Below, piece by piece: positions 33,066 to 43,599 of a stretch of 64,000 bases of DNA; position 1 is the first letter of the stretch, and each line of letters opens with the position of its first letter. The stretch lies in assembly GCA_014529385.2 (NCBI GenBank), contig CM043959.1, forward strand, positions 91,927,529 to 91,991,528, written 5' to 3'. The stretch is from Adiantum capillus-veneris (lineage: Eukaryota > Streptophyta > Polypodiopsida > Polypodiales > Pteridaceae). The position numbers were made by a program, and so were the translations under genes. The notes beneath the pieces were generated by a model that saw only the letters and a list, made by a program, of their open reading frames with translations, was not told the DNA's origin and did not search any database.

Positions 33066-34085
33066 CACCAAAGTCTTAAGTACTTCATGACACAGACCAA
33101 GCTCTCCGACAAACAAATGAGGTGGGCAAATTTCCTTTCGCAATTTCATTTTCATATTGCTCACGTTGCTGGCAAGCATAATCAAGTAGCTGATGCACTC
33201 TCAAGACGGCCGAGAGTGAATACGGTTTCCATAGCAACTCACAATGATCTATCTTCAATGATAGATGAGTATGCTATTGATCCCGATTTTAGAGATGTGA
33301 TTTCAGCCCTTGCATTAGGGAAGAAAGAAGAACTATTTACTTTACAAGATGGTTATCTTTTCTATGGCAATAGACTATGCGTTACTAACTCACTACGTGA
33401 GAAAGTAATGTATGAATCTCATGCTCCACCGTATGCGGGGCATAGAGGGATTCAGTCTACCTTAAAGGGAATTGAAACATATTTCTATTGGCCTACCATG
33501 AAAGTGAACATACAAGAGTATGTTTCTAAATGTGTGGTATGCCAAAAGACAAAATTTGATAGAGGGAAGCAACTTGGATTGCTTCAACCCTTGCCAATCC
33601 CTAATTCACCATGGGAGAGCATATCCATGGATTTTATCTTTGGATTGACTAAGTCTATCCATGGGAATACGAGAATATGGACGATAGTAGACAGGTTCAG
33701 TAAACAAGCCCTTTTTATACCTGTCAAAAAGACTATCAAAGCCCATCAAATGGCAACCCTCTTCATTTCACAAATTTTCAAGTACCATGGCTTGCCAATG
33801 TCCATAGTGTCGGATAGAGATCCTAGAATGACCAGTAATTTCTGGAAGGGTCTCTTTGAGAATTTAGGGACAAGGCTAAACTTCTCTTCGGCCTATCATC
33901 CACAAACGGATGGCCAAAGTGAAATAGCTAACCTAACAATTCTCAATCTACTAAAAGCCTATGTAACGGAAGTAGATCAAAGATCCCAATGGGAGAAGTA
34001 CTTACCCTTAGTGGAGTATGCTTACTATAACACTGTACATACTTCCACGGGAAAAGCACCTTTCGAGGTAATTGAGGGAAGATAA
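33066..34085 (+). pseudogene. chromovirus RNase H end and integrase core
   Basis: TDHQSLKYFMTQ and ADALSRRP close RNase H. The integrase has an HHCC finger (HAPPYAGHRG ... CVVCQKTK) and the catalytic triad: Asp at 33630, Asp at 33813 and Glu at 33921, spacing D-35-E. The E context reads GQSEIANLT where GQSE.TNR is usual. A TAA at 34083-34085 ends the frame soon after PFEVIEGR. Confidence 0.9.
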
Positions 34086-34655
34086 AAAAGTCCCTCGCTA
34101 CTTAAGGTAGATGGCAAGATCTTCGCTATTTCTATCTCATAGCAAAGGCAAAAGGCTACTTCTGACAAGCACAGAAGAGCCCAAGCCTTTAAAGAAAACG
34201 ATTGGGTCTTATTAAAGTTTCCCAAGGCTCGATTAAGGCACACGACGGGCAAGAATCCTACGGGCCACCAAAAGTACTATTCTAAACTAGAAAAAAGGTA
34301 CTATGGTCCCTTCCAGATTCTTAGGCCAATCAATGAGATGGCCTATCAACTCAAGTTGCCCAATCATTGGCTCATACAAAATGCTTTCCATGTGAGCCTA
34401 TTAAAGCCTTACAAAGGAGAGCCACCTCAAGAACAAACTATTGAAGACCCACCGGAGATCGAGGACCAAGAGGAGGTGCTACAGTCCGAGTCCATTCTCC
34501 GACATGAAGACAAGGTATTAAGAGGCGGTAAGACTATCCGACAATATCTTATTAAGTTTAAGAATTATCCTTTTGAAGATTCTAGATGGATGCAAGGCAT
34601 ACAATTAAAGGATAACCTAAACCTCGTCAATGCTTACAATGCTTCCCAAGAGTAA
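34086..34655 (+). pseudogene. chromovirus integrase C-terminus with chromodomain
   Basis: After the stop the GPY/F-like module (KLEKRYYGPFQIL, NAFHVSLLKPY) is readable. It is followed at about 34490-34655 by a chromodomain-type end: SILRHEDKVLRGGKTIRQYL, then IKFKNYPFEDSRWM and a Leu/Asn-rich tail. Aromatic and acidic positions (YLIKFKN, EDSRW) match the integrase-linked chromodomain of chromoviruses, which steers integration to marked chromatin. About 150 bp between the stop and the module is degenerate. Confidence 0.8.
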
Positions 34656-35016
34656 GCAAATGTACAAAATGTTAAAAATGAACAAAGTTTTTTTTTTTGT
34701 CTTATAAGACTCTCTTTTTCTTTATTGTGCACAAAAATGAAGTAGTATGCATGCTTAGATCAAGTTTGCGGAGACGACGTCTCCCAAACACCAAGTAGAG
34801 CTTGTCACTCTACTATGGAAGACTGATAGGACTAATGTGCAGACATGCTTGCGGCAGCCTCAGGCTCTCAAGCGCCAAATGGACTAGTCATCCATTGTGG
34901 AATGATGTCGTAGGGTAACATAGGGATCCTCTACCCGCTAAGAAAAGGACTCATGAATATGCTTTATCTTCTCTACACCATAGTCGAGGACGACTATGCT
35001 TTCAAGAGAGAGGTAT
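34656..35016 (+). other. 3' untranslated part of the chromovirus with polypurine tract
   Basis: Non-coding. It contains palindromes (GGAGACGACGTCTCC, TAGTCGAGGACGACTA) and ends CAAGAGAGAGGTAT immediately before the LTR start TGTCAT at 35017, a plausible polypurine tract. Confidence 0.6.
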
Positions 35017-36603
35017 TGTCATAATAATCAATATCTAATTCTCCTAAATGATTTTCTCAAATTAAGCTGATCATTTAATGTGGGGAAGTGCAAGGGGAGA
35101 AAAAGCTAGAATATTGGTTAAGCTAGCAGACCGGCCACAGTAGGGATCCAAAGGAGGGAAAATAGGGATCCAAAGGGGGGGCCATATGCAAAAGAGCCAT
35201 GTGCAACAATGGGCTAAAAAGACCCTAAGGTTCAGCCCATTAAGACTTCCAAAATGCTAAGGTTCCAAAATTCAAAGGTTGTGTCCAAAGGTCAACCCTA
35301 GGGGAAATTGGATGCTTTGTGTGTAACTAAAAAGTCTTTGCATATCCCTACATGGGAGGGGGCGAGCCCTTCTTCTAGGGGATGAGAGAGAAAGTCACAC
35401 ACACACAGAGGCTCCCTTTACACAAAGGGAATTAGGGACACATGTCAGCTCCCTAGCCCAGATGCCCACAAGGTGTGCCCAATTCCTATTGGATGGCCTT
35501 GGAGGTGGACCAATGAGAATTAGGCTAGAGTAAATCTAGTTTAATTTATTTAAAAACACTTAATTAAAGAACCAATGAGAATTAAGTCTCCTAGAAGACT
35601 ATTGGACAGTCTCCCAAGGGGACCAATGAGCATTCAGGAGCCCAATGGCTTGCCTGATTCCTATTGGCCAGGAGGCAAAGGGGTCTAATGAGAGTTTAGT
35701 TTAATTATTAAATTACCTAAAGCTCTCACAAAAGGGGAAAGGGGGACACATGTCAGAAGGCTATCACTTATGCTGCTTAATAGCCATTGGCTTGACTTGG
35801 GGAGGTCCAATGGGGAGCCTGCAAGAGCAAATAGCAAGAGGGCTCGCCCAAGAGAGAGAGGGGGCTGATTTTTGCAAGGCATTATCACACACACACTCAC
35901 AAAATCTCATGTGTGAAGAAAGAGAATACTATCTCTTCCCAAGCTTTAATGGAGAGCTAATCACCTACTCCAAACTTGTGAGATAGAAGCCTACATCGAC
36001 ACACTCTTGGCTTGTGGATGCAAATCCAACCAAGAGCCAAGCTTCAATGCTTGATCATCTCCTCTACCAAGATAATTACTAAGATTAAGCTATGCTAATA
36101 TGAGTGATTATGTGAGGATATGTACATCTTTCTCGTAAGATACTCCTTCTTCCTCTCAATCTACTCTCATACCCTGCTAGCTCTCACCATCTTCGAAGGT
36201 GTGTGAGGTCTTGGGTCTGAGAACGGGGATAATTAAAGCTGTGTTTACTAAGTGTTTTGCTTAGTGCATGAAGCTTTTCATCTTCATTGCACTAGCTAGT
36301 CTTGAAGGAACACAAAGAATTGTATTGTACAATGTCTCTCTTGATGGGAGAAACCATAATACAAAGCCTTTTGGAGGGGGGACCGGCTCCATGAAAAATC
36401 CGGTCCTCAACTGTTGTCAATAGCTTAATTTCTCTCTCTTTTGAAAGTATTGTTGATGCTATTTAGCTAGGTGTTATGCTTTTTGGTGCTCTCAACACCC
36501 AAGCACTCTTGTAATTCTCATTAGGAATCTATTCTAACGAAATGCCCACTATGTTCATGCTAATTTCCGCTACACACAAGTTATTAGGCCATTAAATGTT
36601 ACA
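35017..36603 (+). repeat. LTR copy E: 3' LTR, 1587 bp
   Basis: Starts TGTCATAATAATC, ends GTTACA, and is followed by the AAGG target duplication. It is the reference copy for halves A and B. It carries a dense series of CCAAT/ATTGG pentamers at about 35490-35830. Confidence 0.9.
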
Positions 36604-36607
36604 AAGG

Positions 36608-37029
36608 TGACTGCGTAAAAGGTAGGCAATAGACCAGGTTTGGCTGCTAAAGCAGGAGGAAGATCTGCTAGTAAAGAGAAGAGACCAAGAAAGCCCATGA
36701 AAATCTTGAAAGCTCCAAGGATGAAGAGTCTACAAAGACACATCGAGTTGCTCAAGGAAATCATGAAGGCTTAGAAATGTATTCAGCTTCTAGCACCAAA
36801 GCTTCCATTCCAAGGACTAGTCAGGCCAATATGTGAGGAAGCATGTTTTGGGACCATGAGGTGGAAACCTATTGCACTGTTGGTACTACAAGAGGCAACA
36901 AAAGATTTTTTGCTAGAACAATTCAATGACATTATAATTTTTGCAGAACATGCGCACATGGAAACGATTATGGACAAGGACATTGAAAATTTGAAAAGAG
37001 TAAGGTGGAGATATGATAAGATGCTCTAG
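36608..37029 (+). pseudogene. histone H3-like pseudogene (CENH3-like), main part
   Basis: Joined in frame to MARTK at 26986-27001, it gives about 145 codons, intronless, with stops at codons 9 (TAA 36616) and 61 (TAG 36772). A basic tail (KAGGRSASKEKRPRK) leads to a histone fold that aligns without gaps to H3 through alpha-2 and alpha-3: ELLKEI, then the stop at the usual Gln, QLLAPKLPFQGLVR, MRWKPIALLVLQEAT, and ETIMDKDIENLKRVRW. Between LPFQ and LQE there are 31 residues, as in CENH3; canonical H3 has 30. The Arg-Trp before alpha-2 is also CENH3-like. Intact CENH3 marks centromeric nucleosomes. This copy cannot be translated as is. A diverged ordinary H3 is the alternative. Confidence 0.75.
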
Positions 37030-37097
37030 CCCAATGAATTATAGACAATAAAATGAAGGAAACTTTCCTTATTTCTCCATCAAGGCCACATGCATAG

Positions 37098-38098
37098 GTG
37101 AAGATTGTAGAAGTCACCCATGATGTGAATACCAGGGCCAGGGTTGAGCAGGAAAATTGGCGTACAGAGGAGATGAATAAACCGAAAGAGAAGGAAAAGG
37201 TAGCAAATGCTATAGAAGAAGAGATTAATAGCTACCACATTGTTACACACAAAATTAGTGTAAAAAATAACAAAATTTTATCATCTATGGAGGAAGGATT
37301 AATAGTAGATATACAGCTAGAAGATGGCATAAGTAGACCTACATTAGATTCTATGGATATCAATATATTGTGGGATCCAAATGCCATAGATTCAATTGTC
37401 TATATCTTCCTGATGTAAGATGATTTCACCAGCTTCAACATATTTTTATTCAGTCTTGAGGCTAGATTGTCTTGTAGTTTGATCAAGAGCCAACTACCTG
37501 CACAAAGTCATGCAGAAATATATCTCTTGGATTCCCAAATTTCTATCTTTCTTACAATGAAAAATACCCCTATCGGCACATTCAAGAAGTGGCTTGCCCA
37601 TTGTCCAATGATACAAGTAACAACCATAGTTTTTCCATATGAGAGCAACCACCATTGGAGCCTTGTTTGCATTGAACTTGACAAGCCAACTGTCTAGACA
37701 CTAAACTCAATTCGAAGAACGCATCCAAAATTAAGGCTGTGAGTATTGAGAATTATAAATTGGTTTTATTTTGGATAAAGTAAGGAGACAATTACTGTGT
37801 TGGGTTCATACCAACTCCTCCTGCCTGCAGATGCATAACAAGACTATTGCACGTATATGGAAGGCTATGCAGAAATCTAGAGCTGTACATGTCACAAATT
37901 AAGGAAGTCATGGTGCCTTTATAGATGGATGCCAACTCGTGTGGACCTCCTCCATGCTGAGTATATACTGCATAGCTTTTTTGCACTAAAGCCATTCATG
38001 TCAAAGGTATACATTTTGCACATCATTACTATAACGTTGTGATTGTTTGGACAATAATGTGTCTCAGTTCCTTTTTGTTTTTGTTTTTTCTTTTGTAG
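37098..38098 (+). pseudogene. Ulp1/SENP-type (C48) cysteine protease remnant with two introns
   Basis: The frame from 37098 to 37738 has stops at 37416 and 37695. It includes FPYESNHHWSLVCIELDKP, the His region of Ulp1 proteases. A GTGAGT donor at 37739 and CTGCAG acceptor ending at 37830 give a 92-bp intron that keeps frame. Exon 2 (37831-38006) has MDANSCG, matching the catalytic Cys region, followed after an indel by LLHAEYILHSFFALKPFM. A GTATAC donor at 38007 and TTTTGTAG acceptor ending at 38098 give a second intron of 92 bp. Working relatives cleave SUMO. Such domains are also often captured by plant transposons. Confidence 0.55.
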
Positions 38099-38811
38099 AG
38101 TGCATTGGAGAACAAAAGAGTGCATTGGAGAAGTACACCGTACAATATTTGCACCAATATCGTGCCACCCTAATCAAGCATCTGATTTCAATTTCACATC
38201 TTGTGAGCATGGATGCAAAATAGACCCTATTGGATGACCACATTGTAGAGTCAATGATGATTGATGAGGGATAGTAGCAAACAGATTTCATAAGGACAAC
38301 TGAGAGAGAACAACAGCAGGAGGAGGGAGGAACTTTTGAGAAGAGAAATGCTACATCGGGAGAGTTGAACAAGGAGAAAATTCAAGATGAGGGGAATCCC
38401 ACACAGGAGAAAGATCACACAGATCGAGGGTCTGAGGAAGAAAATAAATGTTGAAACTCCCTCTACTCTTGAAGAGTTTCAGAAGGAAGAAGTCTATGTA
38501 GAGGGAGGGGCTAAGAAAGAACACCCTAACCCTCTAGCAAAGCACACCTCTGCCACAATTCCACCTGTTGAGATTGAAAATCAAGAGTCATTTATGCCTG
38601 ACACACAAACATATCATAGCACATTAGAAGCTAATTCCGGTGCAATGGAGCCCTCAGCATTGGAGACATAAGTGTCTCGAACAACAAAGAACAAGGGACT
38701 AGTGAGAATAAGCTCAAGGAAGTCAACACTACACAAGACAACCTCCACGGCAAGCAAACCAAGTATGGACCTTTGATAGAGATTGACATGATTGTTCCGG
38801 TAATAACCAAT
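38099..38811 (+). pseudogene. hydrophilic linker region between Ulp1-like and FCP1-like parts
   Basis: Coding-like but broken: charged, Gln/Glu/Lys-rich frames (EREQQQEEGGTFEKRNAT at about 38310, 38387-38671) with no recognised domain. The run LIEIDMIVPVITN ends at a possible GT donor (38812), 63 bp before the AG acceptor at 38874. Whether it belongs to one fused gene with the neighbours cannot be decided. Confidence 0.35.
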
Positions 38812-38874
38812 GTAAAAGAATATGAAAGTCAACCTATTGTCCAACTACTTATTTGTTTTACAAAATTTTTGCAG

Positions 38875-39330
38875 AGACTAATTATTTTGGACGTTAATGG
38901 ATTGTTGTTGTTTTGGGAGCCATATAATCCCCACACAAAACTTGTCAACCACGCAGCTTCATGATATGCAATCACAGAGCCATTGTGCATCTGAGAACCA
39001 AGGAATTTATACATTTTCTACTTCCAAGGTTCCGAGTTGTGATATGGTCCTCTATGCAGCAGAGAAACCTCAATCCCCTTGTAAATATGATTTGCAACGT
39101 AGCAGGAATCAAATTTTTGCAATTTGATTTTTTGTATTCATAGGAGTGTGTTTTCATTGATGGCCACTACCACCCTACCAAACCAGATGTATTCCTATAC
39201 AATAAACCTTTTTATCAAATCTATGTCCCATATGATGATATCAACACTTTGTTGATAGATGACACACCCCATAAGGGCTTGCTAAATCCACCGGGCACCA
39301 CCTCTCTCCCCACCATCATTTGAAGGGCAT
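38875..39330 (+). pseudogene. FCP1/NIF-like (HAD-family) phosphatase domain remnant
   Basis: Right after a good 3' splice site (TTTTTGCAG ending at 38874) the frame reads RLIILDVNGLLL. That is the first HAD motif in the DVN form seen in plant FCP1-homology proteins. After a frameshift near 38960: EFIHFLLPRFRVVIWSS, then past TAG at 39141 VFIDGHYHPTKPDVF and NTLLIDDTPHKGLLNPPGT, the last acidic motif. The TAG itself lies in TTTTTTGTATTCATAG, which could be a splice acceptor. Intact proteins are Mg-dependent phosphatases. Here the frame is broken. Confidence 0.6.
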
Positions 39331-39487
39331 GAGCATGACTCTTATCTAGAGGACATTTTGATCCTTTATCTTCGGAATTTGTATTTCAGCCCATTCACTG
39401 TTTCAGAATTTGTACTTACAAATACTCTAAAAAAAGCTAACTACGTACATTGATTCTTTGTACTTCTCAATGTGGTGCCATGTAAAT

Positions 39488-39589
<102 letters not shown>

Positions 39590-39783
39590 GTGAGACAATT
39601 TCATCTTGTAATTGAAATAAAGATATAACCAAACTGTGGGAATCATCTCACAACAAAAAAACAAAAGATTTAAATTGCAAGAAACATTGCAATGAAAGTC
39701 ATGAATATAGATTTCAAGTAAAGAAGAAGTTACACCCAAAGGAATTCGTTCAAGTTACATTGACACGATTTGAACTCGGCTAG

Positions 39784-41462
39784 TTAATTCTCTACAGACA
39801 ATCTCTTTTCCCTATGTTGAATTACTTTGCATCCATTGATTAAGAAATAGAACTGCGAGGGCTCGTTCTCCGCAGTCTCATCCACTATGTCATGCCGAAG
39901 TTGCAGAAGGTTGCATTGCTCTCTTATTGTGACCAGTGTCACAAGGTTGAGCTCTTTGTCAAATACCTCCACATATATAACCTTGAAGGGTGAACTATGT
40001 AATTATGTTAATGTATAACGTGAGTTCAAAAGGAAGGGTGTTAAAATGCATAACATTTACGCAATTTAATAGACATACATTAAAATAAGGGGTTTTTGTA
40101 TTCAATTTTGGAAAAATTTCTTAAAATAAGGGGTCATTTTATTCATTCAAACATGTTAAAAGAGGGGTTCTTTTAATACCCCATGAACGCATGTTATATA
40201 GGGGGGTACTGAATGCTGAACCCCCCGAGTCTATGGCACCATTGTTCTCCACGCCTCTGACTCTTGATCGATAGGAATAAACTTAGAGTAGCCTGCAACA
40301 ATTTGAGAGCGTTGGTACGAGAAGGAGATGAGAAGGGACTGTGTTCCAATCATGTACTTGGCCACCAAAGTGTCCACCGCAACCTCGTAATGTATGCCGT
40401 CCACCTCTTTAACATACCACCCTCTATCAAGAAGCTTGTCACACAGAAGAAAGCATCTAGAGATTTACATACAAACATTATCTTTGCAACATGTATGTGG
40501 TAGGTGTGAAATAATTCCACAAATAATCTTATAGGACAAAAATTAAAAATCTTTACCAATTTAGTGGACATTGAATTTTGTAGTGACCTCTGCACATCCG
40601 TAAACAACTTGCTTTTGAGAGCTTCAGATACTGTGGTGTCCGGAACTGGCCAATCAATACATCTCCAATTGACAGGGAGAGGGAGTTTAACCAGAGTACC
40701 TTTTTGATTTTTTTGGTTGAGCTGGTAGAAATGCTGGTCGTAGAAGAAAGTCCCTCATCTGCAAGACTCTTGCTAATTCTTCCATCATACTGTAAAACAC
40801 CAATGTCAGCCTGGATTACAGAGACGATACCTATAATACACTCAACTGGCTCCCATTCTTCATATGATGAAGGATAGACATCTACAATTGCAACAAAAAA
40901 ATGTAATCGACAACCTAGTCTAACAACTGAATAGAATTTAGAACTTATGAAAACTTGATCTACCTCTGTTATTATTGTTCTACCTCTTCAAAAAGAAAAA
41001 AGAAATTAAGAGAACACCAAGGTTTGAAAGAAATAATAGAGATGGAAGGCTATGAACACACTTACAGCTACATCGAGGATGATAAGCCAATGAGACATCT
41101 CCGCCATTAGCAATCACATTGGAGTGACTATAGACATACTGTACCAAAACTTCCTTTACAGTTTTCTTGCCCAGCTCCACTTTGAAATCTAGCACTCGTG
41201 GTTTCCATGCTGATTGAAATAGGATTTTTGTTGAGGATCTTTTTGTGATTCTTGGTTGCGTAAGAACCCAAGAACCTTTGTATATTAATTTTTGTTGCCA
41301 CTGGCTATCTATATTGATGGAGTTTGAGATAGTGATAGAGCCTATGGTGCTACTTGGCCTCTTTGGGAGACTAATGGCGAGGCTAGCTGGGGAGAGAGCA
41401 CAACAACCCCTAGAGCTATTAGGGTGGGAAGAAGAAGAAGAAGAAGAAGAAGAAGAAACCAT
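39784..41462 (-). CDS. unrecognised multi-exon gene or pseudogene
   Basis: Exon 1 (41462 to about 41066) starts MVSSSSSSSSSS, encoded by a GAA repeat, and ends YHPRCS at a GTAAGT donor. An acceptor (TTGCAATTGTAG) near 40889 opens an exon reading VYPSSYEEWEPVECIIGIVS and IQADIGVLQYDGRISKSL. A shifted frame then gives VKLPLPVNWRCIDWPVPD up to a GTAAAG donor near 40552. A last segment (40000-39784) reads VEVFDKELNLVTLVTIREQC, then PSQFYFLINGCKV and a stop. The middle shift lies in A-runs. Codon-like structure and splice signals suggest a real gene or recent pseudogene, but I do not know the family. The sequence between 40010 and 40550 is unassigned. Confidence 0.4.
41427..41457. repeat. (GAA)n triplet repeat
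   Basis: About ten GAA units, which encode the N-terminal poly-Ser on the minus strand. Confidence 0.9.
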
Positions 41463-41539
41463 GGCTCTTTTTGAGTGGTAGAAGAAATCATGAACTTGCT
41501 TGCAATGGAGGGAAATTCAATTTTGAACGCTTAGTTAAT

Positions 41540-42460
41540 TGTGGGATGGGTGTCTAACCTCACTCCTATCTTATTGCAGACGTAGCAAGAACCACGATTA
41601 AATTGTCAATCCATGGGATGAAGTTGACTCAACTAGTGCATAGAGGCTACAAGAGGTTGCCAATCTCTTGGAAAACAACAAACAACTCACATCTAACTCA
41701 GGCTACACTCAAGTGACTGAAATCACCAAAAGCCAATCGCTCATCGGTAAACAAATCACATCCGTTACAATATCAAATGATATCCAAATGTAACAAAAAT
41801 TCTAGGACATGTTTATAAGACCTAAGCACACATGCTTATGGTCTCAAATCCCACTGTAGGTCAAGTGCAAAAATTACGATTATTAACAACATTGGATTTT
41901 TGAGCTAGTCGTTTTTGACCCAGAATGCATCTAAATGCTTAGAAATGATGCCCCAATACCCCACCTATGCTTAGTTTTTGATTTTTTAGTGTAAATTCCT
42001 ACTTATGATGAAATTATGCGGAAGGTCGGTGATGCCAACAACTATGAAATACTATGAAATGCTTACGTCAATGCATAGAGCTCTTACCTGTGGTTGCAAT
42101 GCAACATACACGACTGCAATGTGACAATCGAAGAGGGAGTAGGAAGCACGAGAAGGAGAGAAATGAGCGTTGTTAGCTCATGCTGTGTATTTCATTATCC
42201 AAAACTTGTAAATAACTTGCAAAAATTGGCTTCTAAATCTTAGCCAAGGTTTTTGGTGATCAAAACTAATAATCTGGGAGCTCTAACTAAAGATAGGTAA
42301 AGACAGGTTGATACAATTTAGAAGCTTGTAGCTCCGGCTCATCAATTACAAGGTTTATCCAAAAAATAGGAGTTACAATATTCTTGATTCATCAAAATAA
42401 TAAATATTTTTACAATGAGAGCTCCAAAAAATGGTATCCGAGTTAAGCTTGCGGCTAACA
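41540..42460 (-). repeat. 921-bp LTR (L1), 3' LTR of a minus-strand Ty3/gypsy element
   Basis: On the minus strand it begins TGTTAGCCGCAAGC and ends CCATCCCACA. It has the same length and structure as the LTR at 53405-54325 but opposite orientation. A polypurine tract lies immediately upstream in element direction, and there is no primer-binding site on the other side, so it is a 3' LTR. Confidence 0.85.
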
Positions 42461-42475
42461 TCCCCCCCCTCCTCG
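42461..42475 (-). other. polypurine tract before LTR L1
   Basis: On the minus strand GCGAGGAGGGGGGGA directly precedes the LTR start TGTTAGCC. Confidence 0.8.
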
Positions 42476-43599
42476 CTTGTGTCGTCCCTTGACACAGCTT
42501 TATGGGCTGAAATAATCTCGGGTTGACGGCTGGCGAGGCGGTCTTTAAGTGCATGTAGAGCCTTTTTGTATCTGATCTTTCTCTCTTTGTCTGGCACCCT
42601 CAAAAATTTCATAGTGACTTTGTTTTTTTAGCTCGACTGCGGAGTAGCCTACAAATCCGGAAGTCACGTTGGTGATCACTGGCCTAAAAATCTTCATTTT
42701 CCAAGTAGAAATCCTGTGTAGAAAGCTTCCTCAAACGCCAACATATTATGAGATGGCAAGAACATGCAGTGGACATAGAAGACATAGAGGACTTCTTCGG
42801 AGGGCTAGCCACTGAGATTGTAGCATAAACCCTTATTGCCCTCAAGGAAGGACATCCATGGTGCTCCTGCTTGCTCTGGCTCATGAAAGACTTTGATGCA
42901 TGTGAGAAACATTTGATAAATTTTGTAGAGCATAGAACATGAAGGATCAGGGAGACTTTTGAAGAATGATATGGCACCCGTTAGGGTTTTCACCATGTAT
43001 TCTTATGTCAGCGTTCCATGCTCTGGAGCTGGAAATCTCGGATAATTCATCCATGTAGGCCACTTCTTTGTCATTACCTCATGTGCTTTCCACATCCTTA
43101 CTCTTGGTACAAGGACAAAAAGTTGGGTCTCTTTGAAGTGCCCCAGGTGCTCTTGTGAACATAATCAAGTATCTAGGATTCTTGTTCAGCCAGATCTTTC
43201 TCCACTTGGGGTGGACTTCATCTGCGTCTTCTACTTGCATGTCTTTATAAAGTCTCTCCTTGACCTAGCAGCTCGACCTTGATCAAGGGATATGGCAGTG
43301 ATTGCTAATGCCATTGTGCATTGATTTGGTTGGAAGTGAGCTGAGTAACACTGAAAGAGTGAAGAACTCTCAACTCCAAATTCATTGCTCATCCGTCTCT
43401 TGGGTAACCTTTTCCTTAAGTGCATCTTTCTCAGCTTTTGACAGCTAGACCATTGGCACCTCATCAATATTTGTGAATGGTACTTCAAATTCTTCTTCGC
43501 CACCTAGCCCTTCTGCTAGCTGTGTTTCCATATCAATGAAAGAGACTGAGGGAATATCAATATGTGGATTCTCTAACGTACCTACTTCTTCTTGTGTCT

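Larger units (their letters stand above)
27002..36603 (+). mobile_element. composite Ty3/gypsy chromovirus insertion with scrambled 5' end
   Basis: Outer ends are LTR sequences beginning TGTCAT (27002, 35017) and ending TTACA (36603). AAGG at 26998-27001 is repeated at 36604-36607. The left end is not a normal LTR: a forward 5' part (27002-27775) is followed by an inverted 3' part (27776-28428), a partial copy (28429-28861) and a complete LTR of a diverged subfamily (28862-30535). The 27002-27775 segment is about 98% identical to 35017-35790, so the outer pair is young. The internal region encodes Gag-Pol with a chromodomain and several breaks. Confidence 0.8.

Noticed and set aside
27002-36603. 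5-bp target duplication AAAGG for the chromovirus
   Set aside because: It would require the LTR to end in TTAC. With the canonical CA end the duplication is AAGG (4 bp), and the reconstructed gene is the same either way.
36783-36983. Minus-strand ORF over the histone-like segment
   Set aside because: Shadow of the plus-strand H3-like frame, which aligns without gaps to the histone fold.
36608-37029. Reading the histone-like frame as a chance similarity
   Set aside because: MARTK at the precise insertion point, the shared frame across the target duplication and an ungapped match over alpha-1 to alpha-3 make chance unlikely.
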